A stretch of 64,000 bases of DNA from CALDSL01 sp039810245 (lineage in GTDB: Bacteria; Chloroflexota; Anaerolineae; Anaerolineales; Anaerolineaceae), in contig JBDHWQ010000001.1 in NCBI GenBank assembly GCA_039810245.1, positions 186,001-250,000 on the forward strand, given 5' to 3'. Positions 58,556 to 64,000 of the stretch are shown here, one piece after another (the stretch's first letter is position 1; every line of letters begins with the position of its first letter). Below the pieces are notes generated by a model. The model did no database searches. It was not told where the DNA came from and saw only the letters and a program-made list of their open reading frames with translations. The position numbers were made by a program, and so were the translations under genes.

Positions 58556-59366
58556 TTTCCAATTCAGCCAGAACAACCTGCAGGATTACGTCGACTGCCC
58601 GCGCCGCTTCCAGCTTCGCCACCTGCTGCGCCAGCGCTGGCCCGCGGTGCAGAGCCAGCCAGCCATCGAGCAGGAAAAGCACATGCGCCAGGGCACGCGC
58701 TTTCACCACATGGTGTACCAGAGCCTGTGCGGCGTGCCGGCAGATGCGCTGGCCTGCCCCAGCGGCGACGACGCGCTGCAGTTCTGGTGGCACAACTACC
58801 TGCAGTATCCGCTGCAGGAGCTGCCCCCGCAGCGCCACCCCGAGTTCACCCTCAGCGCGCCGTTTGCGGGTTACCGCCTGGTAGCAAAATTTGATCTGCT
58901 GGCAGTTGACCCCGGACGGCAGGTGGTGATTGTTGATTGGAAAACTTCACGCCGTCGCCCGGCGCGCGCCTACCTGGCGCAGCGCATGCAGACGCGCATG
59001 TACCCGTTGCTGGCGGTGCTGGCCGGCATGCGCATGACTGGCGGTATCGAGGTGCTGCCCGAGCAGGTGACCATGATCTACTGGTTTGCGTCCGAGCCCA
59101 ATAACCCCGAGTGTTTTGCTTACAGCCAGGAGCAGTTTGAGGCCGATCGCCAGGAGATTTACCGCCTGGTAACGCAGATTGCGTCCACCACCGAAAAGAC
59201 CTTCTTCCTCACCACCATCGACCGGGCGTGCACCTACTGTACCTACCGCTCGATGTGCGGGCGTGGCAATGGCGGCGGCGATTGGGATACCTGGGATGAA
59301 GATGACCTCGACGCCAGCAGCGCCGAAGGCCTGGACTTCGGCGCCATGGGGGAAATTCGTTTTTGA
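58539..59366 (+). CDS. RecB-family nuclease with iron-sulfur cysteine set
   Basis: 275 residues from the ATG at 58539 (AGAGGAA upstream). PD-(D/E)xK core: His56/57 (TRFHHMVYQ), Asp119 (AKFDLL), Asp133 and Lys135 (IVDWKTSRR), and Q-x3-Y (Gln151, Tyr155). Cys20 (VDCPRRF), 231, 234 and 240 (CTYCTYRSMC) match the iron-staple of AddB and Cas4 nucleases, which binds a [4Fe-4S] cluster. The tail is acidic. It is coupled to the helicase gene, and no cas genes are nearby, so a split AddB nuclease fits better than Cas4. Confidence 0.9.
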   Translation: MPIPPDFQFSQNNLQDYVDCPRRFQLRHLLRQRWPAVQSQPAIEQEKHMRQGTRFHHMVYQSLCGVPADALACPSGDDALQFWWHNYLQYPLQELPPQRHPEFTLSAPFAGYRLVAKFDLLAVDPGRQVVIVDWKTSRRRPARAYLAQRMQTRMYPLLAVLAGMRMTGGIEVLPEQVTMIYWFASEPNNPECFAYSQEQFEADRQEIYRLVTQIASTTEKTFFLTTIDRACTYCTYRSMCGRGNGGGDWDTWDEDDLDASSAEGLDFGAMGEIRF

Positions 59367-61708
59367 AAACCAGCCTGTCCGCCGCGGTCACCTGGGTGGA
59401 GCCGCAGCCGGTCAACGTGCCGGATGCGATCCTGATCCTGGCGGGTGGTAACCGGCTGGTGGCCGAAGCGCTGGTGCGGCTGGGCCTGACCACGCAGAGC
59501 GCCGCGCTGGCCTTTCTCTATCCCGAGCGCTATACCCCTGCTCCATCCACCGATTTGCCCGACCTGCTGAAAGCGGTGGAGCGGTTGGAAAGCGCCATCC
59601 AGCGCGGCGAGTGCATTGGGGTGTGGGGTGATTTTGACGTGGATGGCCAGACGTCTACCACGCTGCTGGTGGCGGTGCTGCGCGGGCTGGGTGCAAATGT
59701 GCAGTATCACATCCCGGTACGCGCGGTCGAGTCGCATGGCGTGGGCGTGGAGCGGCTGCGCCAGTTTCTGGATGGCGGCGTGCAGTTGGTGCTGACCTGT
59801 GACACGGGCATCACCGCGCACCAGGCGGCAAACTACGCGCGCCAGCGTGGGGTCGACTTTCTCATCACCGACCACCATACCCTGCCGCCGCAGCTTCCGG
59901 ATGCGTACGCGGTTGTCAACCCGCAGCGCCTGCCGGAAGGCCATCCACTGCGCACGCTGCCGGGCGTGGGCACGGCCTACAAGCTGGCCGAAGAGCTGGC
60001 GCGGCGCGCGGGCAAGCCCGAACTGGCAGAGCAGCAGCTCGACCTGGTGGCAATGGGCACGGTGGCCGACCTGGCAATCCTCAGCGGCGACGCGCGCTAT
60101 TTGGTGCAACGCGGTCTGGCGCAAATGCGCCAGAACACCCGGCTTGGGCTGGCGGCTATCTTTGAGCGCACCGGCCTCAACCGCGACAGGCTGACCGAGG
60201 AGCATATCAGCTTCCAGATCGCGCCGCGAATGAATGCCATCGGCCGGCTGGACGATGCCAATGCGGTGGTGGAGTTCCTGCTCACCGCCGATAAGACCCT
60301 GGCCAGCGTCACCGCCACGCGGTTGGAAGGTATGAACGCGCAGCGCAAAATGCTTACCGACCAGGTATTCCAGGCCGCCATGGCGCAGATAGAGCGCGAC
60401 CCCGGCCTGCTGGATGGCCCGGCGCTGGTGCTGGCGCACCCACAGTGGCCGGCTGGCGTGGTTGGCATTGTTGCCAGCCGCCTGGTGGAGCAGTTCTACC
60501 GCCCCACCATCCTGCTGACTTCGCCGCCCGGTGCGCCCGCAAGAGGATCAGCGCGCTCGATTGAGGGCATCAATATCACCGCCGCGATTGCTACCAACCA
60601 AAAGCTGCTGCGTGGTTTTGGCGGCCATCCCATGGCGGCCGGCCTCTCGCTGGATGCCGAACGGCTGGCGGATTTTCGTGCCGGGCTTAACCGCGCCGTG
60701 AGCCAGCAGGCACAGGGAAAAGACCTGGCGCAGCGGCTGCACATCGGCGCCTTCCTCAGCCTGGATGAAATCAACCTGGCGCTGGTGGAAGGGCTCGACC
60801 GGCTGGCCCCGTTTGGCCCGGGTAACCCGGCCCCGGTGCTGGCCGCGCGCGACCTGAAGCTGCGCGGCATCGCGCGCATGGGGCGCAACGCCGAGCACAT
60901 TCAACTGCTGGTGGAAGACCGCGCCGGCACGGTACGGCGCGTGGTGTGGTGGCAAGGCGCAGGCGCGCAGATGCCCGAAGGCCGCTTTGACCTGGCATTC
61001 CACGCGCGCTCCAGCAGCTTCCGCGGCCAGCCGGAAGTGACGCTGGAATTCGCCGGATTTCGCATCACCGAAGCGCCGCTGCCAGACGCTGCGCCTGTAC
61101 CCACGATCACTGTGGTAGATCTTCGCGCGGAAGATGACCCCGATGCTGCCCTGGCCTCGCTTGCCGCGCAGGCCGGCACTCCCGGCCTGATGGTGTGGCA
61201 GGAAGGTGAGCACGCCAGCCAGCAGCCCGGCTGCGACCGCTATCACCTTGCCCCGGCGCAGGCATTGGCCATCTGGAACCCGCCGCCCGACCGGCGCTCG
61301 CTGGAATCCGCGCTGCGCGCGGTGCAGCCGGAAACAGCCTATCTGTTTGCCGTCAGCCCCTCGCAGGACACGCCTCAGGCTTTTCTGGCGCGGCTGGCCG
61401 GGCTGGCACGCCATGCCATGGCGCACATGCACGGCAGCGTGCCGCTCGAACGGCTGGCAGCAGCCACCGCGCAGCGCGAAGAAACGGTGCGCAAGGGCCT
61501 GCAGTGGTGGGAAGCCAAAGGCGCATTCTTGCTGGTAGAAGAAGCCAACCAGAATATCATACTGATGGACGGCAGCCGGCCGGATGAGACCCGCCAGGCC
61601 GCGCTGATGGCGCAAATCAAGCGCCTACTGGAGGAAACCGCCGCCTACCGCGGCTATTACCTGCGCGCCGCGCCTGAGCGCCTGGTAATTTTGGATGAAA
61701 CCGACTAG
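59363..61708 (+). CDS. recJ: Single-stranded-DNA exonuclease RecJ
   Basis: 781 residues from the TTG at 59363, which overlaps the nuclease stop by 4 bases (TTGA). DHH phosphoesterase core: VWGDFDVDGQTS (Asp90, 92, 94), TCDTGITAH (Asp147), ITDHHTLP (170-172). DHHA1 region GFGGHPMAAGLSLD. An OB-fold part and a C-terminal part (about 560-781), longer than E. coli RecJ (577 residues), follow. It degrades ssDNA 5'-3' in recombination and mismatch repair. Here it is translationally linked to the helicase-nuclease run. Confidence 0.93.
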   Translation: MKTSLSAAVTWVEPQPVNVPDAILILAGGNRLVAEALVRLGLTTQSAALAFLYPERYTPAPSTDLPDLLKAVERLESAIQRGECIGVWGDFDVDGQTSTTLLVAVLRGLGANVQYHIPVRAVESHGVGVERLRQFLDGGVQLVLTCDTGITAHQAANYARQRGVDFLITDHHTLPPQLPDAYAVVNPQRLPEGHPLRTLPGVGTAYKLAEELARRAGKPELAEQQLDLVAMGTVADLAILSGDARYLVQRGLAQMRQNTRLGLAAIFERTGLNRDRLTEEHISFQIAPRMNAIGRLDDANAVVEFLLTADKTLASVTATRLEGMNAQRKMLTDQVFQAAMAQIERDPGLLDGPALVLAHPQWPAGVVGIVASRLVEQFYRPTILLTSPPGAPARGSARSIEGINITAAIATNQKLLRGFGGHPMAAGLSLDAERLADFRAGLNRAVSQQAQGKDLAQRLHIGAFLSLDEINLALVEGLDRLAPFGPGNPAPVLAARDLKLRGIARMGRNAEHIQLLVEDRAGTVRRVVWWQGAGAQMPEGRFDLAFHARSSSFRGQPEVTLEFAGFRITEAPLPDAAPVPTITVVDLRAEDDPDAALASLAAQAGTPGLMVWQEGEHASQQPGCDRYHLAPAQALAIWNPPPDRRSLESALRAVQPETAYLFAVSPSQDTPQAFLARLAGLARHAMAHMHGSVPLERLAAATAQREETVRKGLQWWEAKGAFLLVEEANQNIILMDGSRPDETRQAALMAQIKRLLEETAAYRGYYLRAAPERLVILDETD

Positions 61709-61760
61709 ATAGCAGCCTGCACTTCCCACTTCAGGGGTTGGCAGGCATAAGGAGCGCAGG

Positions 61761-62765
61761 ATGCCCACCCACGCAATCACCGGCATGTTGTTGAACTGGG
61801 GCCTGATCAGTACCGCGCGCATCAACCGCGCGCTGATCCCGGCCATCAAAAGCTCGCGGCGCTCGCGCCTGGTGGGCGTGGCCAGCCGCGACCTGGAACG
61901 CGCCGAAAGTTACGCGCGCGAATGGCGCATCCCACGCGCCTTTGGCAGCTACGAAGCCATGTTGGCCGACAAAGAGATTGACGCGGTGTATATTTCACTA
62001 CCAAACCACCTGCATGCCGAGTGGAGCATCCGCGCGGCGCAGGCCGGCAAACATGTGCTGTGCGAAAAGCCCCTGGCGCTCAGCGTGGAAGAAGTGGATA
62101 CCATTCGCGCTGCGGCACGTGAAAACAACGTGATTGTGGCCGAAGCCTTTATGTATTACCACCACCCACAGACCCGGCGCGTGATGGAACTTGTGGCACA
62201 AGGCGAGATCGGCGCGCTACGGCTGGCGCGTGGCGAGTTCAGCTTTACGCTGCTGCGCCCGGATGATATTCGCTGGAACCCGGCTTACGGTGGCGGCAGC
62301 CTTTGGGATGTGGGTTGCTACCCGGTTAGCTACAGCCTGCGCGCCGCCGGGCAGGCCCCGGTGGAAGTTTTTGGCTGGCAAGTGACTGCCCCCAGCGGCG
62401 TGGATCTCACCTTCAATGGGCAAATGCGCTTTGCCAATGGGATCGTTGCGCATATATCCAGCAGCTTTGGGCTACCGTCGCACACGTTTATGCACCTGCG
62501 CGGAGAGCATGGCGATATTCAAGTAGCAGCGCCGTTCCAACCACACAAAGGCGGCAAAATCGTTGTGCGCCACGACGACAAAGACCGCAACATCGCCACC
62601 AGCAACATAAATCCCTATTTGTGCGAAGTGGATGATATGGCTGCCGCGGTGTTTGACGGCAGCCCGCAGGGGTTGCCGCTGGAGCAGAGCCGCATGCACA
62701 TCGCCGTGATCCGCGCGCTGCTAGAATCGGCGCGCGCGGGCAAACCCATCAGCCTGCCGGCCTGA
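61761..62765 (+). CDS. Gfo/Idh/MocA family oxidoreductase
   Basis: 334 residues (AAGGAG before the ATG). Rossmann N-terminus (LLNWGLISTARINRALIPAI), the conserved HVLCEKPLAL motif with its catalytic Lys, and a C-terminal beta-sheet domain starting at FSFTLLRPDDIRWNP. The first glycine-rich loop is GLISTAR in place of GxGxxG. Probably an NAD(P)-dependent dehydrogenase for a sugar or dihydrodiol; the substrate is unknown. It lies 52 bases after recJ. Confidence 0.88.
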   Translation: MPTHAITGMLLNWGLISTARINRALIPAIKSSRRSRLVGVASRDLERAESYAREWRIPRAFGSYEAMLADKEIDAVYISLPNHLHAEWSIRAAQAGKHVLCEKPLALSVEEVDTIRAAARENNVIVAEAFMYYHHPQTRRVMELVAQGEIGALRLARGEFSFTLLRPDDIRWNPAYGGGSLWDVGCYPVSYSLRAAGQAPVEVFGWQVTAPSGVDLTFNGQMRFANGIVAHISSSFGLPSHTFMHLRGEHGDIQVAAPFQPHKGGKIVVRHDDKDRNIATSNINPYLCEVDDMAAAVFDGSPQGLPLEQSRMHIAVIRALLESARAGKPISLPA

Positions 62766-62771
62766 GACGGT

Positions 62772-63455
62772 TTATCCGCCCCCACCCTTTTTTGGCACCT
62801 TAGGCAGCAGCCATTCCAGGAATGCACCCTCGCTGCGCGTTTGCAGCAGCACCTTGCCGGGCCCCTGCAGATCGATCACCAGGCCTTCGCCGCCCAACAG
62901 GGTGGAACGGATACCGCCCACCGGACGCACGCGGAAATTGACCGTACTATTGAGCGCCACCAGGTGGCCGGTATCCACCGTGTAGCTCTGGCCAGCCTGA
63001 AGATCCAGCTCGTAGATCGCCCCGTAACTGGAAAGGATCAACATGCCGCTGCCGGAGCAGCACAGCATTACCAGGCCCTCGCCGCCAAAGAACGTGCGTG
63101 CGCCCGACCACTTTGCATCGGTGGTAACGCCATCGCCGGAGCCAAGAAACGAGCCGGACTGAACCAATACAGTCTGGTTGGCCAACTCGAATGCCGAAAC
63201 ATCACCGGGGAGCGCCGGGGCCAGAAGCACCTCGCCACCACCCGCCGGAGCGCGGAAGACGTTGGTAAAGAACGACTCACCGCCAAACGCCGAGCGTGCC
63301 AGCGATTGCAGCAGCCCGCCGCGCATTTTGGTTTCGATCGCTACGCCGGCTGACATGCCGACCATCGCTCCGGGTTCCGCCAACAACACTTCGTTGCCCA
63401 CCAGGCGCACGCGCGCCAGGGCATAAGATGGACGGTGGAGAACTTCGACCTGCAT
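62772..63455 (-). CDS. AIM24/TIGR00266 family protein
   Basis: 227 residues from the ATG at 63455 (GGAGTAA upstream). Beta-rich repeats typical of the family: EVLLAEPGAMVGMSAGV, GGESFFTNVFRAP, GGEGLVMLCCSGSG and LLGGEGLVIDLQGPGKV. AIM24 proteins are TRAP-like beta-barrel scaffolds of unclear function, mitochondrial in yeast. It is transcribed away from rpsF and meets the oxidoreductase stop after 6 bases. The C-terminus ends KKGGGG. Confidence 0.88.
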   Translation of the reverse strand: MQVEVLHRPSYALARVRLVGNEVLLAEPGAMVGMSAGVAIETKMRGGLLQSLARSAFGGESFFTNVFRAPAGGGEVLLAPALPGDVSAFELANQTVLVQSGSFLGSGDGVTTDAKWSGARTFFGGEGLVMLCCSGSGMLILSSYGAIYELDLQAGQSYTVDTGHLVALNSTVNFRVRPVGGIRSTLLGGEGLVIDLQGPGKVLLQTRSEGAFLEWLLPKVPKKGGGG

Positions 63456-63544
63456 GGGATTACTCCTGGGATCGTGATGAGTTGGACGCATCCATGATAA
63501 CACATGCCGCCCTACTCAAAAGCGTGGAAGTGTGTTAAACTCAA

Positions 63545-63561
63545 GCTTCGATAAACGAAGC
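63545..63561 (+). other. Leader hairpin upstream of rpsF
   Basis: GCTTCG (63545-63550) pairs with CGAAGC (63556-63561). A second short stem, GCGCC (63596-63600) with GGCGC (63604-63608), follows. They lie in the 63456-63647 gap that leads into rpsF and could be part of the S6:S18 autoregulatory leader known from many bacteria. The known CCG-bearing motif could not be assigned with confidence. Confidence 0.3.
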
Positions 63562-63647
63562 ATGGCATGTCCATTGCTGCTTTCCGCTCCCGGCGGCGCC
63601 TACGGCGCTTTCTGGGGGCATACCCGAGGAAAGGAGGATCCCTTTTT

Positions 63648-63932
63648 ATGCGCAACTATGATGTCATCATCATCGTCCATCCCGAACTTGACGAGACGGC
63701 CCTTACCGGCGTCGTCGATCGTGTCAAGGGCTGGATTGCGGACGCTGGCGGGCAAACTGCGAAAGTTGATACCTGGGGCAAACGCCGCATGGCTTACTCG
63801 ATTCGCAAGCAGCGCGAAGGCCAGTACGTGGTGCTCAACGCGGAGATGGAACCCGCGTCCACCGCTGCCCTGGAACGCAACATTCGCCTGCTGGAACCCG
63901 TAATGCGATACATGATCACCGCGATCGAATAA
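63648..63932 (+). CDS. rpsF: Ribosomal protein S6
   Basis: 94 residues from the ATG at 63648, preceded by AAAGGAGGA. MRNYDVIIIVHPELDETAL, KVDTWGKRRMAYSIRKQREGQYVVL and the standard length identify S6. It binds 16S rRNA together with S18 in the small-subunit platform. It begins the rpsF-ssb-(rpsR) operon at the right edge of the window. Confidence 0.96.
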   Translation: MRNYDVIIIVHPELDETALTGVVDRVKGWIADAGGQTAKVDTWGKRRMAYSIRKQREGQYVVLNAEMEPASTAALERNIRLLEPVMRYMITAIE

Positions 63933-63979
63933 GATCGCCAGGTTTCCAGGCAATTTGGCCGGCAGGCCAGGAGACACAC

Positions 63980-64000
63980 ATGAGCCGTGGTTTGAACAAA
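63980..64000 (+). CDS. ssb: Start of a probable single-stranded DNA-binding protein gene
   Basis: Only seven codons (MSRGLNK) are in the window, preceded by CAGGAGA. The position directly after rpsF, where ssb lies in most bacteria, and the SRGLNK beginning, which often precedes VxLIGNLG in SSB, support the call. The sequence alone is too short to prove it. Confidence 0.6.

Noticed and set aside
58539..59366. Cas4 of a CRISPR system
   Set aside because: No cas1, cas2 or repeat array was seen anywhere in the window, and the gene overlaps a UvrD-type helicase.
1..64000. tRNA or rRNA genes
   Set aside because: No intergenic gap contains a cloverleaf-compatible sequence with a T-loop GTTCGAATC-type box, and none is large enough for rRNA.

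Overview
The window is a dense, high-GC stretch of bacterial chromosome with 62 genes or gene fragments. No gap between genes exceeds about 275 bases. No rRNA, tRNA, insertion sequence, prophage or CRISPR array was seen. Gene content points to Chloroflexota, probably class Anaerolineae. The reasons are a Tad/Flp pilus locus with no outer-membrane secretin, type 2 (FMN) isopentenyl-diphosphate isomerase, polyphosphate glucokinase, SPFH and AIM24 scaffold proteins, and several domain fusions. The lineage is inferred from gene content, not computed.

Layout. 1-7401: the tail of a proline-rich protein, a HAD hydrolase, DegV, a serine-palmitoyltransferase-like enzyme, an orphan TIM-barrel candidate, rpiB and tkt. 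7517-10605: a copper homeostasis operon (csoR-copZ-copA) with its promoter, a palindromic operator and an internal hairpin. 10672-15439: a TlpA thioredoxin, a degenerate Lgt-like membrane protein and folB on the plus strand; then folE, a prenyl synthase and fni on the minus strand; then an acyl carrier protein. 15496-19307: sucCD, and an SPFH protein carrying a C-terminal DNA-binding-like domain with a helical partner. 19498-25955: a Tad pilus locus with two identical Flp pilins, cpaB, a TadZ with a receiver domain, cpaF, tadB and tadC. 25955-34068: comF-like, hpf, two glycosyltransferases, efp, a Cys-rich protein coupled to a HAD-DinB fusion, and ftsH. 34176-38909: aldo/keto reductase, miaA, yraN, a GT28 glycosyltransferase and a CinA with a degenerate C-terminus. 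38957-45838: an amidohydrolase-CYTH fusion, a glgA-glgC-malQ glycogen operon and a seven-iron-type ferredoxin. 45914-53538: an aspartase/fumarase family lyase, polyphosphate glucokinase, mltG, ruvX, a membrane protein, a GHMP kinase and a lipoprotein. 53562-61708: a five-gene DNA-processing run. 61761-64000: a Gfo/Idh/MocA oxidoreductase, an AIM24 protein, rpsF and the start of a probable ssb.

The most interesting unit is 53562-61708. It encodes a DEDDh exonuclease, an AddB-like protein with an intact Walker A but a divergent motif II, an intact UvrD-type helicase, a free-standing RecB-family nuclease with an iron-sulfur-type cysteine set, and RecJ. The last four genes are coupled or nearly so. 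This looks like an AddAB end-resection machine split into separate polypeptides and joined to RecJ. Other unusual proteins are the SAH/MTA-deaminase-CYTH fusion (38957-40939), the HAD-DinB fusion (30737-31936), the SPFH-excisionase-type fusion (17672-18736), and a Bacteroides-type serine palmitoyltransferase homologue (2588-3766).
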